Positions 46,868 to 59,379 are shown, counted from the stretch's first letter. The stretch is 64,000 bases of DNA from Methylobacterium sp. J-088 (GCF_022829295.1 NZ_JAKSYH010000171.1:26846-90845), one strand, 5' to 3'. Made by a program: numbers and translations. Notes: generated from the letters alone by a model not told the origin.

Positions 46868-46871
<4 letters not shown>
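45537..46871 (+). CDS. O-antigen-ligase-like membrane protein
   Basis: A 444-residue polytopic membrane protein with ten or more helices, of the O-antigen ligase (Wzy_C) superfamily. The periplasmic-loop region contains FQDPNVFGSFLTLGALYL, LSFSRGSWGG and GMGPMHWRLVFGLEPHNSYIGSFANGGWLGG, a typical arrangement. It could ligate or polymerise a surface polysaccharide. The stop overlaps the GTG start of the hybrid kinase gene (GTGA), an unusual coupling of surface glycan and signalling. The C-terminal tail (last ~30 residues) is Ser/Gly/Pro-rich. Confidence 0.85.
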
Positions 46872-50203
<3,332 letters not shown>

Positions 50204-50226
50204 GTCTCATGCCTGAGCGGCCGGAC

Positions 50227-51555
50227 TCAGGCCGACCGGGCCAGCGGCACCGCGAGGCCCGCTCCGCCGCTCCGCACCGGCCCGGAGCGGGCGAGGTCGT
50301 CGATCGCCATCAGGATGCCCGCCACGGCGTCGCGGCTGACAAAGGCCGCCTGAAGCGCGCCGGCGCGTTGCCGGAAGGCCGGCTCGGCGAGCACCCGGGC
50401 CACCGCCTCCCGTAGGGCGTCCGGGCTCGGCGTGTTGGTGGCGAGGTTGATCCCGGCGCCGGACCAGCCGACGCGGGCGTTCACCTCGGCCTTGTCTTCG
50501 GTGAGGCCGGCCGACACGATCGGGACTCCGGCGGCGAGCGCCTGCGAGACGCTGCCGTAGCCGCCATTGGTCACAAGCACGCTCACCCGCGGCAGCAGAT
50601 CACGGAACGGCAGGAAGCTGGAGACGCGCGTGTTGGCGGGGATCGGTCCGCGCAGGGCCGTGACGGGCCGCCCGCCGGTGGTGGCCAGGACGAGGAGATC
50701 GTCCCGGTCGGCCAGGGCCGCGAGGGTCGGCTCGACCAACTCGCCGAGATCCGCGTTGGCCAGCGTCCCCTGCGTCACCAGCACGACGGGCTTGCCCGCG
50801 GCATTCGCCGCCTCGAGCTCCGGCCACCAGTCCGGCGGGGGCGCCGGCGGGGTGGGCGGCTGAAGGAGCCCGATGAAGCGCAGGCCCGGGGGCAGCGCGC
50901 CGTAATCGTACTCGAAGCCCGGCACCGTCGGCTGGAGGAACAGATCCGGGAGCACCACGATCGAGTGCGGCAGCGAGGCCGGCAGCGGCGGCAGGTCGAG
51001 CCTCGCGAGCTGCCCATCCGCGTAGGCGCGCACCGGGTTGGTGAAGGCCGCGTCCATGCCGGCCTTCAGGGCGGCGTAGCGGACGCGCTCGGTCCGGTCC
51101 CGGGCGGGGGGCAGGCCGAGGCCGACCGGAGCATGGTCGGGCCGGTCCAGGAACAGGAAGCTGACGTTGACGGTCACGATCGGCGGTCGCGGTGCCGGGT
51201 CGAGGAGCAGCGGCAGCACGCCGAGGAACATGCTGCCGGCCACGATCACGTCCGGCGCCTCTTCGGCGATCAGCCGACGCAGCACGGCCGCCTGATCCGG
51301 CATCGGATCGATGAAGCGCCGCTCGAACTCGCGCCGGTAGCGTTCGGGGCCCGCCGGCAGCTCGGTCTCCCGAAACGTGGCCGAGCCGTTGTCGGCATAG
51401 GCCGTGAAGCGCAGGCCCGCCGCCGCGATGGTTTCGCGAAACAGTGCGTCGGACAGCACGAGCACGTCGTCACCCCGCGCGGCCGCGACGCGTCCGACGG
51501 CAAGCAGCGGGTTGACGTGGCCGGTGAGCGGCGTCGCGGCGATCAGGATCTTCAT
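50227..51555 (-). CDS. MGT-type glycosyltransferase (UDP-sugar)
   Basis: A 442-residue GT-B glycosyltransferase of the UGT/MGT family (GT1-like). N-terminal KILIAATPLTGHVNPLLAVGRV is the acceptor-domain start; the C-terminal donor domain has VLVTQGTLAN, SSFLPFRDLLPRVSVLVTNGGYGSVSQALAAGVPIV and LTEDKAEVNARV. These enzymes glycosylate small molecules, macrolides or carotenoids; the acceptor here is unknown. The start is supported by a GGGAGG Shine-Dalgarno. It converges on the hybrid kinase gene. Confidence 0.88.
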   Translation of the reverse strand: MKILIAATPLTGHVNPLLAVGRVAAARGDDVLVLSDALFRETIAAAGLRFTAYADNGSATFRETELPAGPERYRREFERRFIDPMPDQAAVLRRLIAEEAPDVIVAGSMFLGVLPLLLDPAPRPPIVTVNVSFLFLDRPDHAPVGLGLPPARDRTERVRYAALKAGMDAAFTNPVRAYADGQLARLDLPPLPASLPHSIVVLPDLFLQPTVPGFEYDYGALPPGLRFIGLLQPPTPPAPPPDWWPELEAANAAGKPVVLVTQGTLANADLGELVEPTLAALADRDDLLVLATTGGRPVTALRGPIPANTRVSSFLPFRDLLPRVSVLVTNGGYGSVSQALAAGVPIVSAGLTEDKAEVNARVGWSGAGINLATNTPSPDALREAVARVLAEPAFRQRAGALQAAFVSRDAVAGILMAIDDLARSGPVRSGGAGLAVPLARSA

Positions 51556-51811
51556 TACGGCCTCCCTGGGCGTCGCCAGCGGCGTCGGCCTTACCCCTGT
51601 CGAGGTTTCTGCGCCCGCTCCCGGCAGCGACCCGGACATGATCCAGCGTCGGTGTCAGAAGGAAAATCGCCCGCAAATCCATTTGGTTACAGCGGTGGCC
51701 TGGGTTCGTGCGGCAGCGCACAAAACAGCGTCGGCGGGCGCAGCTTGGCAAAAGAGGATCGATGCCGTGTTGAGGCCCGCCGGCACCGCTGGCCGCGCGA
51801 ACGCGCGGCGT

Positions 51812-52444
51812 TCACTCCACCACGATCACCCGGTTCGGCAGCTCGTCCGGATCGTCGGGCCCGGCGGGCAGACGCTCCGTCAGGCGGCCGCCGATGGCCT
51901 TGATCGCCGCCGTCAACCCACTCTCGATCTCTCCCCGCCCGAGGGCCGTGATGAGATCAGCCAGGATGCCGTCCCAGGCGGCGGGCGAGACTTCACGCAG
52001 CACGCCGAGGTCGGTAACGATCTCCGCGTGCCGCTCGGCCAGCGACAGGTAGAGCAGCACGCCGGTGCGGGATCGGGTCAGGCTCAGGCCCCGGGACCAG
52101 AAGGCCCGCTGCGCCGCCTCCCGGGCGCGGGCGCTGCGCAAGCGGCGCGGCACGAGGGCGAGACGCAGCCGCTCGGACTGGCTCGCCAGGAGGATCACGG
52201 CCACGAGGGCGGCCTGCGCCAACACGATGGCGGCCGCGCCCCAGGACGTGAGTGCGATGAGCAGCCAGGGCAGGACCAAGGCCGCCACCAGCGTCGCCAG
52301 GAGGACGAGCGAGCGGTAGGCACCCGCCCGCGCGCTCACCATGACGACGATCTCGCCGGACGTACCGGCCTCGGCCCGCGCCACAACCCGGGCGAGGCGG
52401 GCGCGCGCCTCCGGCGTCAGCGCCTTGGCGAGGCTACCAGCCAT
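51812..52444 (-). CDS. TPM-domain membrane protein
   Basis: A 210-residue protein with a TPM domain split around two membrane helices (about residues 45-90: LVLLATLVAALVLPWLLIAL and AAIVLAQAALVAVILLA). SGEIVVMVSARAG and GVLLYLSLAERHAEIVTDLGV are the recognisable TPM parts. It overlaps the upstream TPM gene by 11 bases. With the second TPM gene and lemA it forms an operon seen widely in bacteria; function is uncertain. Confidence 0.85.
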   Translation of the reverse strand: MAGSLAKALTPEARARLARVVARAEAGTSGEIVVMVSARAGAYRSLVLLATLVAALVLPWLLIALTSWGAAAIVLAQAALVAVILLASQSERLRLALVPRRLRSARAREAAQRAFWSRGLSLTRSRTGVLLYLSLAERHAEIVTDLGVLREVSPAAWDGILADLITALGRGEIESGLTAAIKAIGGRLTERLPAGPDDPDELPNRVIVVE

Positions 52445-53231
52445 CGGACGCCCCTCCACCGCCGGACGAACCGCCTCCGCCGGAGAAGCCGCCGTCGAAC
52501 CCGCCCGAAGACCCCCCATCCGAGAAGCCGCCGCCCCAGCCGCCCGAGCCGGGGCCGGGCAGGATCACGATGCCGCCGCCGCGTCCCGCCCGGTTGCCGA
52601 GCCGGACAATGCGCCACGCGACCGTCACCACGATCAGGAGCAGGATCACGAAGATCGCGACCTGCACGGGATCGGCCGCCTCGTCCTTCGCCTCCGGGGC
52701 GCGCTGCCATTCCTGCGCATCCCGCGCCAGGATCGCCAGGATCCCGTCCACGCCCGCATCGAGCCCGCCATACCAGTCGCCGGTCTTGAAGCGCGGCGTG
52801 ATCGCGCTCGCCGTGATGGTGCGGGACTGGGCGTCGGTCAGCGCGCCTTCGAGCCCGTAGCCGACTTCGATGCGGACCTTGCGCTCCTGCGGCGCCACCA
52901 GGAGGAGGACACCGTTGTTGGTCTTGGCCTGCCCGAGCTTCCAGGCCCGGAACAGGCGGTTGGCGTAATCCTCGATGGTCGTGCCCTGGAGGTTCGGCAC
53001 GGTCGCGACCACGACCTGATCCGAGGTCTTGTCCTCATGCGCCTTCAGCTTGGCTTCGAGCGCGTGGCGCTGATCCGGCGTGAGGAGGCCGGCCGCATCG
53101 ACGACGCGACCGGTGAGCGTCGGGAAGGTCAGCTCGGCGGCGAGCGCACCGACCGCGTAGAACGCCAGGCAGGCCGCGATGACGGCGAGCGCCAGGGCGA
53201 GCCGCACCCGTACCGGGATGTTTCGGCTCAT
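52434..53231 (-). CDS. TPM-domain exported protein (YgcG-like)
   Basis: A 265-residue protein with a signal peptide (LALALAVIAACLAFYAVGALAAE, about residues 10-32), a periplasmic TPM domain (LTGRVVDAAGLLTPDQRHALEAKL ... VGYGLEGALTDAQS), one C-terminal membrane helix (about residues 192-211) and a Gly/Ser-rich tail ending GGGGASDGW. Gly-rich tails after a TPM domain are typical. It lies 9 bp after lemA and overlaps the next TPM gene. Confidence 0.9.
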   Translation of the reverse strand: MSRNIPVRVRLALALAVIAACLAFYAVGALAAELTFPTLTGRVVDAAGLLTPDQRHALEAKLKAHEDKTSDQVVVATVPNLQGTTIEDYANRLFRAWKLGQAKTNNGVLLLVAPQERKVRIEVGYGLEGALTDAQSRTITASAITPRFKTGDWYGGLDAGVDGILAILARDAQEWQRAPEAKDEAADPVQVAIFVILLLIVVTVAWRIVRLGNRAGRGGGIVILPGPGSGGWGGGFSDGGSSGGFDGGFSGGGGSSGGGGASDGW

Positions 53232-53240
53232 GGATGGTTC

Positions 53241-53873
53241 CTAGAACTTCACGTTCGGCGGCCGGTCGGCGTTCGGCGTCGCCGTGAAGGTCTCCATGGG
53301 CTTGGCGTCGGGATAGAGGAAGGCCGCGATCCAGCGGCCCGGGATCGTGCGTACCTCGGTGTTGTAGGCCTGGACGGCGGTGATGTAGTCGCGCCGGGCC
53401 ACCGCGATGCGGTTCTCGGTGCCCTCCAGCTGCGATTGCAGGGCCAGGAAGTTCTGGTTCGATTTCAGGTCGGGGTATTTTTCAACCGTCACGAGCAGGC
53501 GTCCGAGCGCGCCGGAGAGCTGGTTCTGCGCGTCCTGGTACTCCTTGAACTTTTGCGGGTCGCTGACCGTGGAGGCATCGACCTTCACGCTCGACGCCCT
53601 GGCGCGCGCCTCGGTGACGCCGATCAGCACGTCCTTCTCCTGCTGAGCGTAGCCCTTCACGGTCTCGACGAGGTTGGGGATCAGGTCGGCCCGGCGCTGG
53701 TACTGGTTCTGCACCTCGCTCCAGGAGGATTTCGCCTGCTCCTGCAGGGTCGGCACCCGGTTGATCGCCCCGCAGCCGGACAGGCCGATGGCCACGAGGG
53801 CGATCGAGAGCAAGCCAATGAGGCGCGCCGCGGAGGGCTGGCGCGGGGCGCCGGCCGTCAGGGTCATCATCAT
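53241..53873 (-). CDS. lemA: LemA-family protein
   Basis: A 210-residue LemA protein. A signal/anchor with lipobox-like LSGCGAINRVPTLQEQAKSSWSEVQNQYQRRADLIPNLV is the family signature; Cys in SGC may be lipidated. The coiled helical domain follows, ending IPGRWIAAFL. The start MMMTLTAGAP has a good GGGGAACGGA Shine-Dalgarno; a longer start at 53915 is less likely. The operon is lemA, YgcG-like TPM, TPM membrane protein. The function of LemA is not established. Confidence 0.93.
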   Translation of the reverse strand: MMMTLTAGAPRQPSAARLIGLLSIALVAIGLSGCGAINRVPTLQEQAKSSWSEVQNQYQRRADLIPNLVETVKGYAQQEKDVLIGVTEARARASSVKVDASTVSDPQKFKEYQDAQNQLSGALGRLLVTVEKYPDLKSNQNFLALQSQLEGTENRIAVARRDYITAVQAYNTEVRTIPGRWIAAFLYPDAKPMETFTATPNADRPPNVKF

Positions 53874-54167
53874 TCCGTTCCCCGTCCGCCGGGTGAGTCC
53901 CGGCCCGTTGATCACAAGACCGACAGATACCGATTCGATCCATCAAGGTAAGCCCCACCCCCTGCTCAAGCATGGGGAGGATTTGTCGATCGACCCGACG
54001 GTGCGCGGCCCCCGCGTTCGGGGCGTCGAAGCCGGATCCGGATCGCGTTGCAACCGGAACAGCTCTCGGTCCTTGTGCTGCAGGCGCAGGCACGCGTGCC
54101 GGAGCGGCGTCGCTTGAGACGTCCCCTGGGCCGGTCAGCGCTCGAAGGGGTGCCGCGGAGGTCAGAG

Positions 54168-54542
54168 ATGGATGCAGGGCTCGCCGATCACGTCAGGGCT
54201 GCCAGCGCGGTCGCACGGCGCCATGCGCTCGCCTTCCAGGCGCCCTCCGGCAAGGACGCGCTGCCCTGGTCGGTCATCGAGGCCTACGATGCCCGGGTGC
54301 GCGGCCATGTCGAGCGCGATCCGCGGCTCGAGGACGAGCGCGACCGGGTGCTGATCGCCGCCGTGAAGCTCGCCGAGACGCCGGTCGAGGAGGGCGAGGA
54401 CACCATTGCGGCGGCCCGCGCCCATCTCATCGGCGCGATCGATTACCTTGAACAGGCGGTGATGCGCTTCGGCCGCGTCAACCGGCAGGGGGCGAAGCTC
54501 GGCTACGGCAGCTACGGCCAGCCTGTCGGCTCGCCGGATTGA
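54168..54542 (+). CDS. Hypothetical protein
   Basis: A 124-residue, mostly helical, charged protein (HVERDPRLEDERDRVLIAAVKLAETP, EGEDTIAAARAHLIGAIDYLEQAVMRFG). No signal or membrane segment. I do not recognise a family. The start is supported by GGAGG seven bases upstream. It lies 15 bp before the LysR gene on the same strand, so co-transcription with the regulator is possible. Confidence 0.6.
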   Translation: MDAGLADHVRAASAVARRHALAFQAPSGKDALPWSVIEAYDARVRGHVERDPRLEDERDRVLIAAVKLAETPVEEGEDTIAAARAHLIGAIDYLEQAVMRFGRVNRQGAKLGYGSYGQPVGSPD

Positions 54543-54557
54543 TCCGGGGCAGACCGG

Positions 54558-55505
54558 ATGTCCGCAGGCCCGCCCATTGCGGCGACCCTGAGCCGCCTCG
54601 ACCTGAAGACGCTGCGCCTGTTCGCTGCGATCTGCGCTGAGGGGACGCTCAACGGCGCGGCGCGGCGGGCCGCCATCGCCCCGTCGGCCGTGAGCAAGCG
54701 GCTCGCCGAACTGGAGCACGCGCTGGGCTGCACGCTGCTCGTCCGGGAGCCCCGCGGCATGCGCCTGACCCCGGCAGGGGAGACGCTGCTGCACCACACC
54801 CGGCGCATGCTGGCCAGCGCCGAGCAGATCGCCTTAGAACTTGCCGAACATGCCAGCGGCGTGCGCGGCTTCGTGCGGGTGCTCGCCAACCTTTCGGCCA
54901 TCGTGGAATTCCTGCCGGAGGACCTTCAGGCGTTCCTCGCCGTGCAGGACGGGATCCGGGTCGATCTGGAGGAGCGCCCGAGCGGCGGCGTCGTGGCCGG
55001 CGTCGAGGAGGGGCTCGCCGATCTCGGCATCTGCGCGGGCGGCAGCGATATGCGGACGCTCACGGCCTATCCCTACCGCGCCGACCGGCTCGTCCTGGTC
55101 GTGCCGGAGGGCCATCCCCTGAGCGATCGCACCGCCATCGCACTGGCCGAGACCCTCGACTACGACCATGTCGGGCTCCACGTGGAAAGCTCGATCTACG
55201 CGGCCCTGCGGGACGAGGCCCGGCGCCTCGGCCGGCCGCTGCGCCTGCGCATGCACGTGCCGAGCTTCGACGCGATCTGCCGGATGGCGCAGGTCGGGAT
55301 GGGGCTCGGGACCATCCCGGAGCATGTCCACGCCCTGCTCGGACCGTCGATGCGGCTCGTGGCGGTGCCGCTCACCGACCCCTGGGCGCAGCGCATGCTG
55401 AGCCTCGTCGTCCGCCCCGGCTTCCTGCCCCCGGCCGCCGCGCTGCTGCTCGACCACCTCCGCGCCGCCGGGGGCCTGCGTTCTCAGCCTGAGAACGCAA
55501 GGTGA
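54558..55505 (+). CDS. LysR-family transcriptional regulator
   Basis: A 315-residue LysR regulator. The N-terminal HTH is LRLFAAICAEGTLNGAARRAAIAPSAVSKRLAELEHALG (about residues 19-57), followed by a substrate-binding domain resembling regulators of organic-acid genes. It lies just upstream of, and on the same strand as, the CoA-transferase operon and probably activates it. Its last codons overlap a perfect 23-bp palindrome that could be its own operator. Confidence 0.92.
   Translation: MSAGPPIAATLSRLDLKTLRLFAAICAEGTLNGAARRAAIAPSAVSKRLAELEHALGCTLLVREPRGMRLTPAGETLLHHTRRMLASAEQIALELAEHASGVRGFVRVLANLSAIVEFLPEDLQAFLAVQDGIRVDLEERPSGGVVAGVEEGLADLGICAGGSDMRTLTAYPYRADRLVLVVPEGHPLSDRTAIALAETLDYDHVGLHVESSIYAALRDEARRLGRPLRLRMHVPSFDAICRMAQVGMGLGTIPEHVHALLGPSMRLVAVPLTDPWAQRMLSLVVRPGFLPPAAALLLDHLRAAGGLRSQPENAR
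55477..55499. promoter_or_regulatory. Perfect 23-bp palindrome, candidate LysR site
   Basis: Arms TGCGTTCTCAG and CTGAGAACGCA surround a single C. The core has the T-N11-A spacing of LysR-type sites. It spans the end of the LysR gene, about 75 bp before the CoA-transferase start. A second weaker dyad (GGATG-N9-CATCC, 55507-55525) follows. Confidence 0.6.
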
Positions 55506-55573
55506 TGGATGGTGTTTGGACATCCGTCCTGCGACGGCCCTATTCAATGCGTTAACAAAATATGGAGGAGAGA

Positions 55574-56767
55574 ATGTCCGGCCCGCTCAGCGGTATCCGT
55601 GTTCTTGAGCTCGGCCAGCTGATCGCCGCGCCGTTCGCAACGCGGCTGATGGCCGAGTTCGGCGCCGACGTGGTCAAGGTCGAGGCCCCCGGCGAGGGCG
55701 ACCCGCTGCGCAAATGGCGCAAGATGCACGAGGGCACCTCGCTCTGGTGGTACCTGCAGTCGCGCAACAAGAAATCGATCGCCGTCAATCTGAAGGCGCC
55801 CGAGGGGCTCGACATCGTCAAGCGGCTCGCTACGAGCGCCGACGTGGTGGTGGAGAACTTTCGGCCCGGTGGCCTGGAGAAGCTCGGCCTCGGCTGGGAC
55901 GTACTCTCGGCCCTGAATCCGAACCTCGTGATGGTCCGGATCTCGGGCTACGGCCAGACCGGCCCCTACCGCGACCGGCCGGGCTTCGGCGCCATCGGCG
56001 AGTCGATGGGCGGCATCCGCTTCACCACCGGCAGCCCGGAGGCGCCCCCCGCCCGGGTCGGTGTCAGCATCGGTGACACCCTGGCCTCGCTGCACGGTGT
56101 CATCGGCGCGTTGATGGCGCTCCTGCGGGTCAAGACCGGTCAGGGCGCCGGACAGGTCATCGACGTCTCGCTGGTCGAGAGCGTGTTCAACGTGATGGAG
56201 AGCCTCGTCCCCGAATACGATCTCCTGGGCGAGGTCCGCACCCGCGCCGGTGGCGCGCTGCCGGGCATCACCCCGTCGAACACCTACCCGACCCGGGACG
56301 GCGGCTACGTGGTCATCGCCGGTAACAGCGACCCGATTTTCCGCCGCCTGATGGCGGTGATCGGCCGGCCAGACCTCGCCGAGGATCCGGCGCTGCGCAA
56401 CAACGACGGCCGCTCGAAGCAATCCGCGATGCTGGATGGCCTGATCGCGGATTGGTCGAAGTCCGAGAGCGTCGAGGAGGCGCTGGCCGCCCTCGATGCC
56501 GCCGACGTGCCGGCCGGCCGGATCTACTCGGTGGCCGACATCGTGGCCGATCCGCACTATCAGGCCCGCGACATGATCCTCCAGGCGGAGCTGCCCGGCG
56601 GGACCCGCGTCAAGATGCCCGGCATCGTGCCCAAGCTATCCGAAACCCCCGGCGAAGTCCGCTGGCAGGGCCCGGCGCTCGGCGCCCACACGGATGCGGT
56701 GCTGGCCGAACTCGGCCTCGACCCGGAGCGCATCGCGGCCCTGCGCGCGAAGGGAGCGGTGGCATGA
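55574..56767 (+). CDS. CaiB/BaiF-family CoA-transferase
   Basis: A 397-residue class III CoA-transferase that moves CoA between carboxylic acids. The N-terminus LSGIRVLELGQLIAAPFATRLMAEFGADVVKVE and the FRPGGLEKLGLGWDVL segment are typical. The catalytic Asp is expected in VSIGDTLASLHG (about residue 167). The start at MSGPL has a GGAGGAGA Shine-Dalgarno; the ATG 12 bases upstream lies within it. It overlaps the lyase gene by 4 bases (ATGA). The substrate acid is unknown. Confidence 0.93.
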   Translation: MSGPLSGIRVLELGQLIAAPFATRLMAEFGADVVKVEAPGEGDPLRKWRKMHEGTSLWWYLQSRNKKSIAVNLKAPEGLDIVKRLATSADVVVENFRPGGLEKLGLGWDVLSALNPNLVMVRISGYGQTGPYRDRPGFGAIGESMGGIRFTTGSPEAPPARVGVSIGDTLASLHGVIGALMALLRVKTGQGAGQVIDVSLVESVFNVMESLVPEYDLLGEVRTRAGGALPGITPSNTYPTRDGGYVVIAGNSDPIFRRLMAVIGRPDLAEDPALRNNDGRSKQSAMLDGLIADWSKSESVEEALAALDAADVPAGRIYSVADIVADPHYQARDMILQAELPGGTRVKMPGIVPKLSETPGEVRWQGPALGAHTDAVLAELGLDPERIAALRAKGAVA

Positions 56768-57690
56768 GCGGCGACAGGATGATCGTCCAGGAGGTCGCCA
56801 CCCGCGACGGCTTCCAGATCGAATCCGTCTTCGTGGCGACCGACGAGAAGATCCGCCTGATCGATGCCCTGGCGGAGGTGGGCTTCAGCCGGATCGAAGT
56901 CTCGTCCTTCGTCTCGCCGAAGGCCGTGCCGGCGCTCGCCGACGCGGCGGAGGTCTTTGCCGGAATCCGGCGCCGGCCCGGTACGGTCTACGTCGCCCTG
57001 GTGCCGAACCCGAAGGGCGCCGAGCGGGCGCTCGCCGCGAAGGTCGACGAGATCAACCTCGTGGCCTCGGTGAGCGAGACCCACAACCGTGCCAACATGG
57101 GCATGAGCCCGGCCGACTCGATCGCCGGCTTCGCGCGGATCATGGATGCGGTGCAGGGCGCGCCGGTCAGCACCAACGCCACGGTGGCAACCGCCTTCGG
57201 CTGCCCGTTCGAGGGCGACCAGCCGGTCGACAAGGTCGTCGCGCAGGTGGAGCGCTACCTCTCGCTCGGCGTCGACGGGGTGACGCTCGCGGACACCACC
57301 GGCATGGCCAATCCCCGGCAGGTGGCGCGCCTCGTCGCCCGGGTGCTGCCCCTGGTCGGGGCAGGGCGCCTGACGCTCCACTTCCACAACACCCGCGGCC
57401 TGGGCCTTGCCAACGTGCTGGCCGCCTACGACACGGGCGCCCGGCGCTTCGACGCGGCGCTCGGCGGGCTCGGCGGCTGCCCGTTCGCGCCCGGCGCCAC
57501 CGGCAACATCTGCACCGAGGATCTCGTCAGCATGGCGCACGAGATGGGCGTGCCGACAGACCTCGACCTCGACGCCCTGATCCAGCTGTCGCAGGACCTG
57601 CCCCGCCTCGTCGGCCACGACGTGCCCGGCCAGGTAGCCAAGGCCGGACGCCCCTGCGACCTGCATCCGCCGCCCGCGAAGGCCGGGTGA
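56764..57690 (+). CDS. Hydroxymethylglutaryl-CoA lyase-type aldolase
   Basis: A 308-residue HMG-CoA-lyase-like TIM barrel. Catalytic features are present: ATRDGFQ (Arg/Asp pair), the LHFHNTRG His pair, and GGLGGCPFAPGATGN with the catalytic Cys loop. Such enzymes cleave HMG-CoA to acetyl-CoA and acetoacetate, or related 3-hydroxy-3-methyl-acyl-CoA esters such as citramalyl-CoA. It is coupled to the CoA-transferase upstream, and an MFS transporter gene follows. Confidence 0.92.
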   Translation: MSGDRMIVQEVATRDGFQIESVFVATDEKIRLIDALAEVGFSRIEVSSFVSPKAVPALADAAEVFAGIRRRPGTVYVALVPNPKGAERALAAKVDEINLVASVSETHNRANMGMSPADSIAGFARIMDAVQGAPVSTNATVATAFGCPFEGDQPVDKVVAQVERYLSLGVDGVTLADTTGMANPRQVARLVARVLPLVGAGRLTLHFHNTRGLGLANVLAAYDTGARRFDAALGGLGGCPFAPGATGNICTEDLVSMAHEMGVPTDLDLDALIQLSQDLPRLVGHDVPGQVAKAGRPCDLHPPPAKAG

Positions 57691-57762
57691 GCCCCTGCGG
57701 GAAGCTGCCCACCGAAGGCGGCACCGCTCACCGTACGTCCGCAAAAAAACACGGAGGAAACC

Positions 57763-59088
57763 ATGACCGCAGCCCTGTCCGGGTCGTCGGCCGCCGAGGC
57801 CGGCGCGGTGACCGAGAACGCCATCGTCCACAAGGTCGCGTGGCGGCTCATGCCGCTGATCATGATCTGCTACATGTTCGCGTTCTTCGACCGCATCAAC
57901 ATCAGCTTCGCCAAGTTCCAGCTGCAGAGCGATCTCGGCTTCAGCAATGTCGCCTACGGGCTCGGCGCGAGCATGTTCGTGGTCGGCTACGTGATCTTCG
58001 AGGTGCCCTCGAACCTGTTCCTCTACCGGGTGGGCGCGCGGCGCTGGATCGCCCGGATCATGATCTCCTGGGGCATCGCCACCGCGCTGATGATCTTCAT
58101 TCACACCGAGTGGCACTTCTATGCCCTGCGCTTCCTGATCGGCGCCATGGAAGCGGGCTTCGCACCGGGCATCCTCTACTACCTGACCATCTGGTTTCCG
58201 GCCTCGCATCGCGGGCGGATCACCTCGTTCATGTTCGTGGCCTCGGCCTTTTCGGGAATCTTCGGCGCGCCGGTGGCGGGGCTGATCCTCGGCGGGCTCA
58301 ACGGCTTCGGGGGCTTGGCCGGCTGGCAATGGCTGTTCCTGGCCGGCGGCCTGCCCTGCCTGATCCTCGGCGTGCTCGTGCTGATGCGCCTCGACGACCG
58401 GATCGCCGACGCGAAGTGGCTGTCCGAGCCCGAGAAGGCACTGCTGTCGAGCCGCATCGCGCACCACAACCGCGACATCGGCGACCACTCGCTCCTGGGC
58501 GCGATCAAGCAGCCGGGCTTCCTGATGATCGGGCTGATCTACTTCCTGCTCCAGATCGGCTCCTACGGCTTGAACTTCTGGGGGCCGGACCTGATCAAGA
58601 CCGCGAGCGGCGGGCAGGCGGCCTCGGTCGGCTTCCTGACCGCGATCCCCTACATCTGCGGGGCGATCAGCATGGTGGTGATCGGGCGCCTCTCCGACGC
58701 CTCTGGCGAGCGGCCGAAATTCGTCGCCGGGCTGGCGATCGCGGCGGCGCTCGGCTTCTTCGGCGCCGGGATGTTCGACAAGCACATCGTGCCGCTGATG
58801 TTCGCCCTGGCGCTGCTGGGGGCCGGCATCGTGGCCTCGATCCCGACCTTCTGGACCCTGCCGGCCAAGCTCGTCACCGGCGTCGGCGCGGCGGGCGGCA
58901 TCGCGCTGATCAACACGCTCGGTCAGTTCGGCGGCATCGTCAGCCCCGTGATGGTCGGCTGGGTGAAGGATCTCACCGGCTCGACGACGCCCGCCCTCTA
59001 CGGTATCGGGGCGCTCTGCCTCGTGGCCGCCGTCCTCGCGCTCTTCGCCCTGCCGGCGAGTCTGCGCCGGAGCGACCGCTCGGCCTGA
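57763..59088 (+). CDS. MFS transporter, anion:cation symporter (ACS) type
   Basis: A 441-residue MFS protein of the ACS family (organic-acid symporters such as phthalate, tartrate and glucarate permeases). Signature segments are AWRLMPLIMICYMFAFFDRINISFAK, GYVIFEVPSNLFLYRVGARRWIARIMISWG, and RFLIGAMEAGFAPGILYYLTIWFPASHRGR. It follows the CoA-transferase and lyase genes with a GGAGG Shine-Dalgarno and probably imports their substrate. A terminator hairpin lies 15 bp past the stop. Confidence 0.93.
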   Translation: MTAALSGSSAAEAGAVTENAIVHKVAWRLMPLIMICYMFAFFDRINISFAKFQLQSDLGFSNVAYGLGASMFVVGYVIFEVPSNLFLYRVGARRWIARIMISWGIATALMIFIHTEWHFYALRFLIGAMEAGFAPGILYYLTIWFPASHRGRITSFMFVASAFSGIFGAPVAGLILGGLNGFGGLAGWQWLFLAGGLPCLILGVLVLMRLDDRIADAKWLSEPEKALLSSRIAHHNRDIGDHSLLGAIKQPGFLMIGLIYFLLQIGSYGLNFWGPDLIKTASGGQAASVGFLTAIPYICGAISMVVIGRLSDASGERPKFVAGLAIAAALGFFGAGMFDKHIVPLMFALALLGAGIVASIPTFWTLPAKLVTGVGAAGGIALINTLGQFGGIVSPVMVGWVKDLTGSTTPALYGIGALCLVAAVLALFALPASLRRSDRSA

Positions 59089-59102
59089 GCGGCCCAAGAC
59101 GC

Positions 59103-59133
59103 GGCGTCCCGGACCGGACGGTCACGGGACGCC
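59103..59133 (+). terminator. Terminator-like hairpin after MFS gene
   Basis: A 9-bp stem (GGCGTCCCG/CGGGACGCC) with an inner GACC/GGTC pairing lies 15 bp past the MFS stop. No T-run. Confidence 0.6.
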
Positions 59134-59379
59134 CAACAGGGCGGCCGGTCTGTATTCCCCAGGTGTCGTCCCCATCGCGCGCCTGAGAGCGGCGGGCGAG
59201 CCGTACCGCGCTGGCGAACCCGCACGCCGCGAGGCAATGGGCGCAGCGCGGACCGGCAAGGCATCGAACAGTCATGTCGAGGCGCTCACGGTTCCGAAAC
59301 GCTCGAACGGGTCAATGCGCATGTCGCTACGACCTACGTTCTGCGATCATTCCGGCGTCGATGTACTGCCAAAATCGCC

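Noticed and set aside
56560..59097. 845-codon open frame on the minus strand
   Set aside because: Antisense to the CoA-transferase, lyase and MFS genes; no domain recognised.
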